Positions 36,546 through 48,207 of a stretch of 64,000 nt of DNA are shown one piece after another (the stretch's first letter is position 1; every line of letters starts with the position of its first letter). This stretch comes from Antrodiella citrinella (lineage: Eukaryota; Basidiomycota; Agaricomycetes; Polyporales; Steccherinaceae), in contig SGPM01000062.1 in the NCBI GenBank assembly GCA_004802725.1, forward strand, positions 1 through 64,000, read 5' to 3'. The translations under genes were made by a program, and so were the position numbers. The notes under the pieces were generated by a model. It was given only the letters and a program-made list of their open reading frames with translations, was not told where the DNA came from and did no database searches.

Positions 36546-39500
36546 CTAGATATCCCTCTCGATAAAGCTCTGGATCACACCAACTGGCGTCAGAGGGTAC
36601 TCCCGAAGTTCGACTGCTCCATCCTTGAAGAACGTGTTGGGCTGGACGAAAATCTTCCGAGGCTGAATCATCCAGAAAGAAGTGGTCAGCGCTCGTCCAA
36701 CGCAGCAGCATGACGATAAGAATAGGTAGTATCTCTCACCAGCTTCTTCCTCAGAACCACGTCCCTTATCTCGTCCTCCCAGCCGGGCAATGGTGTGGTT
36801 AATTCGGTGTAGAATTGACGTGCGCCAACGCCGTCGGCCGTGCTCTTCCGAACTTGGAGGTCGATCAAGAGTTTGCCTGCGGCTTCGCGACCGTGCGTGA
36901 GGACCTTTTGGCGGTCGACCTGTCGCAAACGTTTCTTAGTTCAGCGAGTCACAAATAACGACAGACAATACATACCCTGACGTATAGGTTCTCCAGGACA
37001 CCGTCCTTGCTGCGCACCTCCTCAAGGGATGCAATACCTTCCTTGATCAGGTGTTGTGTGATGCCCAAGCTACGGGAGAACGTCATGAGAAAGGGGCATC
37101 TTGACTCGCCAGAAAAAGAAAGCCTTACCGCGCCTGCATATGTGCTTGGCCGTGCTTCTTGGCTTTGGGGTCGTAGAACTCGAGCGCACGGAGACCAGCA
37201 CGTGCCATGATGAGGAAGGTAACATATTGGATATCTTCAATGACTTGCTTATCGGTATACTGCAAAGAAGGGTAATTTAGTGTAGCACTTAGACAAAAAA
37301 AAGGGGGGGTTCGAAACGTACGTTGAATATCTTCAGGATATCAGGGTTGCTAACGACTGTGGATGCTTGCATAACTGTGCTCTTCATGTAACATATTGGA
37401 AACTCACGGTAGAGAGCGACCGTCTCTGCACGACATTCTTCGAGAGATGATGACACTTCCCCGAGGACAGTACCCCAGCTTTGTCCTGGCTTATACCACG
37501 ACGTGCTACGCAGACCGTGTCAGATGTATTTTTATACCGTAAACAGAACACATACATGGGCTTGCCAGTCAAAGGGTTGATCACCTGGTGCGGTACTCAT
37601 CAACGGAAGGATAAGTGCCGCATAACGCTATCACCGACCTTCTCAGGAAAAAAGTTCTTCGTGCCGTCTGCGTTCTCAGTGAACAACTTGCCGGTACCGT
37701 GTCCGAGGAGCTCGTGGTTAGCAACTTGCAGCTCGAAAGCACGGGTGCTCCATTCCTCATGCAAAGCAACGTCGTTAGGGTGAATGAAAGTGAGTTCCTC
37801 GTCTATTTGTTGGTTAGTCAGCTTCCGAGGTCCCACTCCGAACGACGAGAACACATACCAGGTGCCTTCGCAGAGAGGACGTTCTGCAATGCGACGAGAT
37901 GAACTTCAAGCTTCAGGTCGAAGAGATGAATGTCTTACCGCGAGGGAAACATTCTTGAAGCCAGTTGATTCACGAATTTCGTAGTAGTTCTACATGCAAG
38001 TAAGTACCGGTTTGCATTGACATGTCATGTCGTGCACGAAAACATACCGGGATCTATAATGACATAACTAGATCAGTCATGATGCGCGGATATCTTGAAA
38101 TATGTGCTTACGTTGATGCCAGCCGGAATGCCTGTGTCAAATAGTATATAGACGATTCAATGGAGTACAATAGAAACCTACACACCTCCCGTTGCGAAGT
38201 TCAGGATATCCAACGCCGTGAAATCAGGTTTCCGGAATACGTCCACCTCGAAGTCCTTACCCCACGGCAGTACTTTGATCAGCTCGGGTGCACTGTTAAC
38301 CAGGGTCTCGTATTTCGCACTCAGAGCCTTGTCGACGATGGCGGTGAAACCTTCCCACTCTGCACGGCCACCATATGGGTCAACGTAGGTCTCGATGAAG
38401 CCAATATAGCTCTCCACGACCGGTCCGATGTCCTTGACCCAATGTGTAGAACCGTCTTTGTGAGCTTGAATGGAGCCAGTTCCGAACCTGCAGAATGTCA
38501 GAGTTATTGATGCAACATGAGGAAAGAGAAGCTACTTACGACTTGACGTAGTCACTGAGCATAGCTGCTTGGGTATCGTTTGCGGCATACTTCTTGGCCT
38601 AAATGAGGGATCAGAGCCTATTTGAGAAGGAAATGTCAATTACCATCTCACCTCTTCAAGAGCGGCAACCGCTTTCTTTAGAGAGGCAGAAAAGTCGCCG
38701 TACTCAACAGAAAGTGATGCCTTGCCGCCGTCAATGTCGATCTCATGAGTGGCGGTCGGTAGAATATCAGCCGACGCGACGAGCAGCGCAAACTTGTTTG
38801 GACCGTCTTTACGGACACTATTCAGCAAATTAGCAGAAGATCACAGCAACGTGGAGACATGTTCTACCGCGTGTTCAAGATATCAACACCGATCTTCTCG
38901 GCCGCAGCTTGCACTGCGGCGACCTCCTCGTCGGAAATAGATTGACCAGGGTAGTAGTTGGATACATGACCCAACGAACGCTTTCCGATAAAGTTGGCAG
39001 TCTCCGGAGCAGTTTCGTAGATGTGATCTTTGAGTTCTGTCCATAACGCGCCTGCCTCTTTAGCGTTCGCAGAACTCGCCACAACTGCGGCAAATGCAGC
39101 CTCGGGTGCGCGTGGGATGAACTTTGTGAACCCAAAAGATTTGTAGTTCACAAGGTTGCTGAGGACCTAATACTGGTTTGAATACGAACAGATCGGAATG
39201 GAACCTCGGGTAAATCTGGACATACCTGGCTGGTATATTGCAAGATATCCTCCCACTCCTGCGGTGTCACACCCGACTTCTGCTTCAATCCTTCGGTGTC
39301 GCCGATCTTTCCCTTGTCGCTGAAGATGAGGATCAAGAGATCGTAGAGCTTCTGTGCCTGGGGGGTCCATTGTCCTTGAATGATACGTGCTCCGGCCCAG
39401 GACGCCTGTCCAACGTAGTGTGCGTAGGCTTTCTCCTTAGGACTGAACGCATCTTCAGACGAACTCTCAGACCGAGAGACAGTAGCAGAGACTCACGTGA

Positions 39501-39687
39501 GCTGCTCGAATGTCTTGCTTACTGCAAGACTGCACAGTGGTGACGACCGATCGGCCAAAAAGCGTTCTGCGGAGAGACTGGTCATGCTGCGATAAGATAC
39601 CGTAGGTTTATTTGCGAAACGATACGAAGGGATACGTGGTCGATGGAGAGACGATGAGAGGCCGCGAAGCCCTGAGGGTATGCGCAT
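36546..39687 (-). CDS. Dipeptidyl peptidase III (M49 zinc metallopeptidase)
   Basis: The zinc motif [12 protein letters not shown] (HExxGH) and the second zinc site [14 protein letters not shown] (EECRAE) are both present, and GGRAEWEGF and KNFFPEKV are typical of family M49. The protein ends [11 protein letters not shown] at stop 36546-36548. About a dozen introns. Two starts are possible. ATG 39687 gives [19 protein letters not shown], an Arg/Ser-rich leader lacking acids; ATG 39585 gives [16 protein letters not shown], the normal cytosolic start. The enzyme removes dipeptides from peptide N-termini and is thought to finish intracellular protein turnover. Both active-site motifs are intact. 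Confidence 0.93.
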
Positions 39688-40350
39688 CTCGGAGCTCACA
39701 ATGCTCACTTCGGCGATAGCCGAATCTCACCACCTATCTGCATGAACACTTCAGTTACCAGTATTGCGACATCAACAGACTTGCACTAGGATACGTACCC
39801 CGAACGCGTTCAAAAATCCCAGTAAACCTCACAATCACCGGACGAAACCAAAAGGACAAGCGTAAGACACGGGTGCCACGTCTACGAACGCGTAGAACGC
39901 GTCCAATGTGTGTATCACGTGGTAGGATCGGGTCACATCTCGTGGCGTCACAAGCGCTTCGCCATATCAAGCGTTTCCGCGCAACAGTCAGGTATGCACA
40001 GAGAATGTAGCATTTTGGAGATTGCGACATATCACTGCTATCCGTTTTTCTTCAACAAGGCATGCCCCTTTCCTCTGCGTAAATCGAGCTGAACAGATGG
40101 CGCAGCTACTGCAACCGCTTCCTCGTAAGCTGTCCTTGTGAAGTCAGTCGCAGACAAACATGACGGTCACCGCATCATGCTGCTACTACATGAAGACTCG
40201 TTTTCCAAGTACGTTGTGTTCTGTGCAGACTGATTCCTCGTTTCGCAGACGCAGATGCGCTGAGCTGCGCCTCCACGTATCGTCGCATCTAGTCTCGCTC
40301 AGTATATAAAGCGACTTGGATGTGTCTGAGATGGAGCAGGCTCAAGTCAT
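39688..40350. other. Divergent intergenic region between DPP III and the first FtsJ-like gene
   Basis: About 660 bases. A TATA box (TATATAAA, 40303-40310) serves the FtsJ-like gene. Nothing else recognised. Confidence 0.5.
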
Positions 40351-41806
40351 ATGACGAATTTCTACACAGTTCCTCACATCATGTCTTCCAATATTCAACA
40401 TTCGCCGACTTCTGCTTCCGTCACACACACCTACGACGGGATGCCAATCTTCCCTACACCCCGTCTCACCGCTTTCGAGCTCCGGATATGGCACATATCT
40501 CGCTCTTTTCGCGATGTCCTCCATATCAAATCGCTCTATCGTAGCGACCCCGATACCGAGGAGTATTTTTCCTCTCGTCGCCAACATCAATTGAGTTCAC
40601 TCGACGCGGACACCGGATGCCAGGATGACTTTGACTACAAACAGGTCCACAAAAACAGCATCGAAGAGATGAGCCGTGCTCATGGAGACTGTTTCGATCA
40701 CAACCGGGTCCGTCGTTTCATGGACCTCGGTTGCTCTCCGGGAGGATTCAACAACTACCTCCTTGAGCACAACCCCAGTGCCCAGGGAGTTGGCATTACC
40801 CTCCCCGATGATGACGCCAAGTTCCCATTTGAGCTCACTCCGCGACTCCGTGAATCACATTATCAGGTCATCTTTGCTGACATTACCACGCTGGCCGAAG
40901 ACATGAAGTTTCCAGGGCCCTACGACCTCATTTTGGCTGGCGCGTTCCCGTGCCTCGGAGAATATGTACCTTGGGCGAAGGCACAATTGATACTCTCCCA
41001 AATCTTGATCGCTTTCGGTCGTCTCGAAAATGGTGGCACTTGCGTTGTTCTTGTCAACAACAATCCCTTCAGGTGGGTTGTCGAACTCATAGGCATTCTG
41101 CGAGTCTCGTTCTCGCACGTGACGGCCTGCAAAGGCAGTCATCGCATAAGGTCCTCCGCATATCTCGTATGCAGGGGTTTCGATACCGGAGATGCGAAAT
41201 TCCAAGCTATTAGATCTCTTAAGTCTGCCTTGAGGACTCTGGAAATGTTGGCTCAGAATGCACCTGAGGACAATAACAGTGACGGGTATTACAACGAGAG
41301 AAGTGTCCCGTTACTGTCCTCTCTTTCCGACGAAGACCTACTTCGAAGGGAACTAGGATTTTTCTTGACATTGTGGGAGCCGCAATGGGACGAACAACAC
41401 CGGAACATCAAGTACCAGTACAAGAACCGTATGTACAGTTTGCTTTTGATTCGATGACAACATGCTCACAAAACATACAGAACGCCGCCAGCGTGTAGTG
41501 CCAACGACAACGAGGCAGCCGAATGGATTTCCCTGGACGCACCGGGGACCGATCTCAGTGGCTACTAACACCTCGTCTTTCTCGTCGGCAACGCGGACAC
41601 CCCCTGGGGCGTCGTCGTGGCGTTCTTCTCACGGGGGACTCGCGAGCTCCTCAACTTCCGCCGATGCCTCAGACAGAACCTTGCGCAGGCGTGAAGAGGC
41701 CACGCCTGGTGCTGAATCCTCAAGCCAAGGGCAGCTGCGAAGTTCGAGTATGGCAAGTAGCTCAGGCACTGCCGACGCTCAGGATTCGTGGAGAAGGAAG
41801 GAGTAG
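40351..41806 (+). CDS. FtsJ-like SAM-dependent methyltransferase, paralogue A
   Basis: Starts are possible at 40351 (MTNFYTVPHIMSSN) or 40381 (MSSNIQHSPTS); both follow the TATA box. The Rossmann core is RFMDLGCSPGGFNNYLL (SAM motif I), VGITLPDD, HYQVIFADITTLAEDM, GPYDLILAGAFPCLGEYVPW and GGTCVVLVNNNPFRWVVEL. The position of the FtsJ catalytic Asp (usually SD-x-AP) reads AGAFP, and the second Lys strand reads LVNNN. One intron (about 41430-41480) leads to a Ser/Arg-rich tail ending DSWRRKE, stop 41804-41806. A close paralogue lies at 44324-45859 on the other strand. Methyl transfer to RNA is the family role, but activity is doubtful given the missing residues. Confidence 0.8.
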
Positions 41807-41894
41807 ACTCTACTGACCAGATCAACCAGGTATCGTTGAGTTGTAGATTTTCCTGTAGCTATGCGGATTATAAATGTGTTGAACTTGAACATGA

Positions 41895-41921
41895 GTTTGA
41901 GTCAAGTTTGAGTGACTCAAA
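41895..41921. promoter_or_regulatory. Two AP-1/Gcn4-type sites in a repeat cluster upstream of the NYN gene
   Basis: TGAGTCA lies at 41898-41904 and TGACTCA at 41913-41919. They sit within a direct repeat (GTTTGAGT at 41895 and 41906) and a 15-bp palindrome at 41907-41921. The cluster is about 150-175 bases before the NYN start codon. bZIP (Gcn4/AP-1) binding is inferred from the motif alone. Confidence 0.4.
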
Positions 41922-42068
41922 ACGTGTCGGCGGTTGCCATTTCGAGGTGACTCCAACTTGACTCTGTACCCACTGGCTACCGCCTTGAGGCTTATGCACG
42001 ACCTCCACATTTTTCTATTGAATGCTCTCTATTTCTAACACCTACAGCAACTTATACCTATCATTATA

Positions 42069-43977
42069 ATGCCTCTCTCTGTCTCAGACACAACAGTGGA
42101 GTCGACAACTCCATCTATCAGTCCTTTTGAAATACACAGGTCCGGCTCCATATCAAGCACCAGTGGTGTTACTTCCGATGGTACGTCGTATTGTAAATCT
42201 TCATCCAACATGACCTGATGCAAGGCCACAGATGCGCCCGACCTCGGTGCATTCATCACCGTTTTCCGCGCATTGAACACTCTCCATCCCGTTCGTATAC
42301 ATGGCGCTCGTTTCGGGAGCTCAGGCGACGACGCTACCCCAACATCTTCGCAAGCTTTCACTCCCTCTGAATACGATTCTGAAGTGCCAGGTAGTTCCAC
42401 CGTGTGGTCACACCGGCCAATCGCTTCCTATCTTTCTTCACACTCGCCCGAATCTCCGCCCGCCAGTTCGTCTCCTCCACCAACCGATGCGGATTCGACC
42501 GAAGACCCGTCTGGTGGTAGCCGTGGCTCAGGAGAGAGAATAGAAGATGGGAATATATTGGATAGCGCTGCTCATCCCTCGTTGGGCTTGCTTGGTGCGT
42601 TGGACTTCCTTGCTGCCGAGAGGGCCAAGTTTGTGGCGCAGAGAGATGCAGTTGGTCTCCGTGGAAACAGCTCGACCAACTCGGACGGCACCTGGCAGCA
42701 CGCTATCTCTCCCCGGCGCAAACGTCGACGCAAGCGCAATCGTTCTGCAGGAATCACCAAGAGCCGCTACAGACGATCCGCAGGTTCCCCCGTAAGCCCC
42801 GGAGATGCAGAAGAAACGGTGGAGGGCGCTACCGCATCTTACGACGATGCAGACGACTCTTCCTCTTCGTTTGAAGAACACTCTCAGCGACAGTATTACA
42901 AGTCGACTCCTCCTACTCCTCCACCAGAATTGCAACCACACAAAGCTGATCGCGCGAAGATTCATCACAGCAAATCTACACCGTCCCTTCGTTTGCCTGC
43001 TTCTATGCCCTTTGATGCTCGAGTTCTCCAACTTCGGAATCTTGCACACAAGCTTCGCATGCTTTTCCCCAAGGACGCGGCTTCTCTCTCTGCTGTCCTT
43101 TCCAACGACAATCCGAGCCCTTTGGAACCAGTTAATCCTCGGGGTCCGCAATCTAGATCTAAGGACACCTTGATCCATGTCTTCATTGACCAGTAAGTTT
43201 GTTATCAAATGCAATTAATATGTAACTGAACTTTCCCCTCACAGTTCGAATATTCTTCTTGGCTTCTTGACCTATCTGCGGCGACATTTTCGTCGTATGG
43301 ACCGTAAACCCAAGCACATGTCACATGCCGCTCTCGCTCTCATTCTAGAACGTGGTCGCCCTGTCACCCGTAGGGTGCTGGTGACCTCATCCCCTTTGTA
43401 CCAACCCATCGACTCGGCTGAGCAACTCGGTTACGAGGCCAGCGTTTTACGGCGGGTTCCCGACATGGGCGACGGAGCCGACAGACAGCCTAATAGCTCC
43501 AGCAGCGGAGACCAAGGCCGGTCGTTACGCCCAACATCCAATACCCTTTCCCAAGGATTTACCCGAAGTCAGAGTCTTCGCAGACCCCATGGACATACTC
43601 ATACCCACAAATCCTCCAGCGCAGGTGCTACGTCGGAGTCTGAGCCTAGTAGCGGCGCGAATGGCGGCCGAGTACGCTACCGCGAACAGGGCGTGGACGA
43701 GCTATTGCAGCTCAAGCTTCATCAGGCTATCGCTGCCGCGGACCAGGTACCGCGCGACGCGACGATCGTCCTTGCGACGGGGGATGGCAACGTCGGCCAG
43801 TTCAACGAAGACGGATTCTTGGGATGCGTCAGGACGGCCCTTAAGAAGGGGTGGAAGGTGGAGTTGTACGCATGGGAGGGCGGTCTGAGCAAGGCTTGGA
43901 TGCGCGAGTTTAGCACCAACGATCGCTTTGTGATCCATGCCTTGGACCGCTTTGCTATGGACCTGTTAGAACTGTGA
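42069..43977 (+). CDS. NYN (PIN-like) domain protein, putative RNase
   Basis: Start MPLSVSDTTVESTTPS at 42069. The first 350 or so residues are low-complexity Ser/Pro/Arg-rich (a basic patch at 42710-42775 with RRKRRRKRNR could be a nuclear signal). The NYN domain begins at the second intron junction (IHVFIDHSNILLGFLTYLRR). It continues with GYEASVLRRVPD, an unstructured insert, EQGVDELLQLKLHQAI and ATIVLATGDGNVGQF, then GCVRTALKKGWKVELYAWEG. It ends ALDRFAMDLLEL at 43975-43977. All three acidic positions expected in NYN nucleases (FIDHSN, GVDELL, TGDGN) are present. Two introns. RNA cleavage is a family inference. It is flanked by the two convergent FtsJ-like genes. Confidence 0.85.
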
Positions 43978-44323
43978 TGAACGCACATTGGCTCCTCTTC
44001 TCTCTGTCTCTGGATATATGCACCAATTTACGGGGATGAAGGTGTTTCTTCTTTTGTTTGTAATGCGTCTCATTTTGATACCCGCCTCCCTCCTCATGCA
44101 TAGTCAATATGTAGTTCGCATACTGCACATCTTGTTCATCCCATCCCATTCAAGTTTCGTATCACACAATTGTACACACCGTTTGTAAAAGTTTGTAGTC
44201 ATGTACCCCATCTCGCCAAAGGCATGTATATGTAGTCCAAGAAATCACAAGATTGTATCGTTTGCCCGCATACCACGCCTCATCGCCGTATTTCTTACAA
44301 GATCCAATTACATTTCTCCATGC
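43978..44323. other. Convergent 3' intergenic region
   Basis: About 350 bases between the stops of the NYN gene and FtsJ-like paralogue B. Nothing recognised. Confidence 0.4.
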
Positions 44324-45859
44324 CTACTTCCTCCACATACTTCGGGAAGCAGAGGTGCTTGTCCCAGACGACATGGAGCTGCGTCGACCAAAGACCGGAT
44401 TTGCAACAAATGAATGAGTGCCCGTATCCTCTCTCGGGCTCATATTCTCACGCGGTTTACGCCAGTCCTCCGAGGTGGAGGGCGAGGGAGGGTATACGAC
44501 TCCTCTATGAGAGGAACGCCCCAAGGTAGGAGAGGAAGACGATGCCGACGTCGGGGAGATGGGAGAGGTACGAGGGGACCTCGTGGATGTCTGCGACCCC
44601 CACGATGGTATAATAGTAGGACGTTGATGGGATTCTAAAATACGGTGTCCATCAGCAAAAGCAGGGTAGTGGTCGAAGAGAACAATCTACGTACGCCTCT
44701 TCTGAACCTTCCGAATCCCATTGTATTGTACCAACCATTGCGGTTCGAACACTTCCAAAAAGAATTCGTGCTCCTGCTCGAAAAGCTCCTCATCGGAGAG
44801 CGATGACAATAAAGGCATACTGCGCTCATTGCGGTAGCCGTCATTGTTATCGTGCTCCGGAGGAGTATCGACAGACACGTCTTGCAGCTTCGTCAAGGCT
44901 GCGCGGAGTTTCTCTGTAACCGTCTCGAGGTGTTCGGGTGTAGAATGGAATTCCCTGCAGACGATGTAGCAGGTGGAGCGCAGGATAACACTGCCTTTGG
45001 ACGCGGTGACCGTTGTAAAGCTGGTTCGAAGGATAGAAGTGAGCTCCACAAGCCATCGAAATGGCTTGTTCTTGACGACGATTATGCATGCACCACCATG
45101 CGCCAGATTGGTGAAGACGACAAGAAGCTGAGACAACGCTAGTTGTATCCTGTACCACCAAGGTACGAACCCCTCGAGCGTGGGGAAGGCGCCCGCCAAT
45201 ATAAGGTCATACTGTTCCACGAACTGTCTCTGGGTCTCCTCCGAGTCGACGTCAGAGGCGTCAGAAGATAGGTACGAGAGAGGGTTTCCGCCACGAGAGA
45301 CGGCTTCCGTGGCGAAGGTGGTGATATCAGCGTAGATGATCTGATAACGTCCTGCGTCCAACAAGGTCCCGTCGGTGACGAGCTTGAACTGTGCGTTCTC
45401 GTTCGGCAGCGTGACGCCAACTCCTGCTGCACCTGGGTTCTGCTCCAGTAGCCAGTTTGAGAAGCCACCGGGGGAGCATCCCATGTCAAGGAAACGTTGC
45501 ACCCTGTCGCCGCCAAAACAATCTCTGTTGTCGCGGCTGAGCTGCTCCATGGACTTCTCGTAGGAGATTCTGTAGTGAGGACTAGGAGAGTCGCTCAGCC
45601 TGTTGCTGAGCTGCTCCTCCCTGCGACCGGAAAAATACTGCTCCGTCTTGGGATCCTTGGCATACTCCGATTTGACCTTGATGAGGTTTTCGAAGACAGA
45701 TGAGACGTTGTATATTCGCCGCTCAAACGATGTGAGCTTGAAGGGATATCGGTGCGGTTTGTCCGAATTGTCGTCTGACGAGGATAACTCGGAGGGCGCG
45801 GGCTGGTCGATCATGATGTGGGACGGGATGGATGTGGTGTCTTCAAGCTGGTCTTGCAT
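44324..45859 (-). CDS. FtsJ-like SAM-dependent methyltransferase, paralogue B
   Basis: Start MQDQLEDTTSIPSHIMI at 45859, with a TATA-like box 60 bases upstream (GTTATATA complement, 45919-45926). Core: LTSFERRIYNVSSVFENL, RFLDMGCSPGGFSNWLL, GVGVTLPNENAQ, YDLILAGAFPTLEGFVPW, and CIIVVKNKPFRWLVEL, which keeps a Lys absent from paralogue A. The catalytic Asp position is again AGAFP, and the late Glu position reads RSTCYIVC. One intron, at the same place as in paralogue A, leads to a Ser-rich tail ending SRSMWRK, stop 44324-44326. Intron position, core and tail show that A and B arose by duplication with inversion. Confidence 0.8.
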
Positions 45860-46587
45860 CCTGGTCGTCGACTATGGTGTTCTATCTGGGTCTGCTCTGT
45901 ATCAGATCGATGCAAGCTGTTATATACTCATCTAAGGAGACGCTGCGACGATTCGGAGAGATAATACGGTGAAGCGCAGCTAGTATCTCCAGCGCGTCAC
46001 GATTGGTCGCTGAACATGCTCATGCTGCGTCTGCGCTGGATACCCATGATCAATACGGGTTAGTATAAAGAGAGGCACACTCACTTGGAAATGAAAGGGT
46101 CCATGGATCGCTCGTGCCACAGGCGCAGCAACACGACCGACATCACGGCTGGCAACGTGCGGCGACGATGTCTTTCTTGGGCAAGAGCAGCGAAACACCG
46201 ACCGAATACACGGACTGCGCAATTGACCTGATCATCTGCGTATCAGGCTGCGGAGTGCACGACGATTCTTGTTGAAGAAAAACCAGGTCACATTCACAGA
46301 GCAAGTTCGACGCCACCGTCAAGCTCAAGTCTTGAAGAGTAGTTGGTGATTACGTCATCTGACCCACGTCGCGCGGAGAAAGTCCTCTCGATGAAAGTGC
46401 AAGGCTCACGAGATGAATGTATCGGTATAGTCGTTATGTATTATTACTGGCATCATAAAAAGACTCTACTCGAAGTCTGCAGGCTCTAGTACTCTAATTT
46501 TACTCTAAGCTCATGTTTAGTACTGCAATACAGATGTCATGAATGAAACGGTGGTCGTACTCGTATGGAAAAAGTCGTTGCCAGCAA
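45860..46587. other. Intergenic: FtsJ paralogue B promoter and F-box 3' region
   Basis: About 730 bases. Besides the TATA-like box at 45919-45926 I see no feature. Short frames lack family resemblance. Confidence 0.4.
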
Positions 46588-48207
46588 CTACACCAGATCA
46601 TAGACGTGAACTCCCTGCTCCAGCACCACCGCAATTCTTCCCATCCCATCGTCGAAATCGACCTGGAGCTTGGACTCTTCAGATGAGAGCGACAGCGACT
46701 TGGCTCCGGGAAGAGAAGCCAGAGGGAAGGAATAATCGTCGCACTCCACCGTCCTGAATACTCCTCGACCGGCGATAGTGGTTTTCGGACTGCACTGACG
46801 GATGCTGCGCTGTTCTATCCAGACACCACGTCCACTGGGTCCGACTGCAATTGCTTCGCAATCGCCTGCCATCTGCAGTGGGATGCTCGCCATACCGAAC
46901 AACCCGTGCTCTTTGTCTGCAACATAGAGGATGGACCGGGTCATGCTTCCGCCGTAAGGCATGTACGGCCCCCAGCCAGACTGCTCTGCCCAGTTTGCGA
47001 TGATGGTAAGACACTCTATACCATTAGGTGATGCAGCATTCGGGTATTCAATGCCGGGAAGCTCTCGGGAGCGGCACGCTGACATGGTGATTGGAGCACG
47101 GATCCGCTGGCGGAATCGGAATGCTTGCAATGGCTCTATGACACTGGTGCCGTTGGATGTGGTCGTCGGAAGGGGGAAAGTGACGAGGCAGCTATCCCAT
47201 GCGATGACGATCTGCCCAGAAAAGACGGTGAAGCCGATAAAGGTGCCAAACTGGAATCACGCACATCAGAAATCAGTTTCAAATTTAAAGCTTCATGTGA
47301 TTTAGTATTATCAGGAGAAACGCACCTCAGGATTCCATGGCAATACGATTTTACCACCTGCGTTTTCTCGCCAGTCGAGAAGCACGATGCCCATATCGGA
47401 GGCACCACCTTCAGATGCCTCCGACTTATTAATCAACACATAGTTGTCGAATAAGCCAATAAGGGCGCCAGATGTCTCAAGCTGTTTCAAGCTCGCAAAT
47501 TGGCGCGACTCGGAGTCCACAGACAAGATGTTAATGGAACCCGAAGATCTGCGGATCACAACAGCTCTATCAGTCAGTTGAATTCAACGTAGATCAGCAG
47601 CTGTTACTCACTGCACTGCCACATGGTTTGTACACGAGGAATCGCGAACCACAGTCAGACCGGAGGACGAGCTCAGAGCCATCCACTCTCCAGTCATTCG
47701 TGCTGTACGCGAGGACTGTGGTCCCGTCGCGTCAACCTGCCACACCTGAAGCTTGTTCTCCAGCGCAGTGACGACGTTGTTGGTGCCGTGCAACAAGATG
47801 ACCTTCCTGACGATCTCGTCAGCGGACGCGGGTAGTTGGGTGTATGGAAGGTATCGTCTAGGCGGTGATTTCCAGGATTTCTCAAGCTGGAGGGCCTTGC
47901 GAGTCCGCCACTCTAGGTCTGTGGATGGAATACAGTGCACGGGGACAATAGGGCCGGGTATCGGTAATTCTTTGGATAAAACGTCTAGGGATAGCCGTCT
48001 GTACCAGATAATGCGTAACTTCGTCACATGGAAGAGGCGTTTGCATGTCTGGCAAATGTGTCAGCACACGATAACGACGACACTTGACGACTACGCCACA
48101 CTCACCTGTCGAAGAGTCAACAGGTCGGGAAGAGGGAGCGTGATCATGAGCTCGAGGAGGACATCGTCTATGAGTTGATCCAGAGTCGAGAGCTGCATGA
48201 TAGTCAT
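46588..48207 (-). CDS. F-box domain protein
   Basis: ATG at 48207 gives MTIMQLSTLDQLIDDVLLEL, an F-box (IDDVLLELMITLPLPDLLTL), continued by RLFHVTKLRIIWYRRL after an intron. An upstream in-frame ATG at 48198 is shorter, and a longer frame reaches 48324. The rest is a WD-like beta-rich region without a clear repeat family: VRKVILLHGTNNVVTALENKLQVW, GALIGLFDNYVLINKSE, SGQIVIAWDSCLVTF. The end is IAVVLEQGVHVYDLV, stop 46588-46590. F-box proteins recruit substrates to SCF ubiquitin ligases, and agaricomycetes have many. The substrate is unknown. Confidence 0.8.

Noticed and set aside
39706..39708. Longer DPP III and P450 N-termini from GTG codons (also 21600-21602 and 50317-50319)
   Set aside because: These frames open with GTG, which is not expected to start nuclear genes here; the next ATG was used.
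40351..45859. FtsJ-like pair as an endogenous viral methyltransferase
   Set aside because: The genes have a fungal intron, fungal-style Ser-rich tails and TATA promoters, and no other viral gene is nearby.
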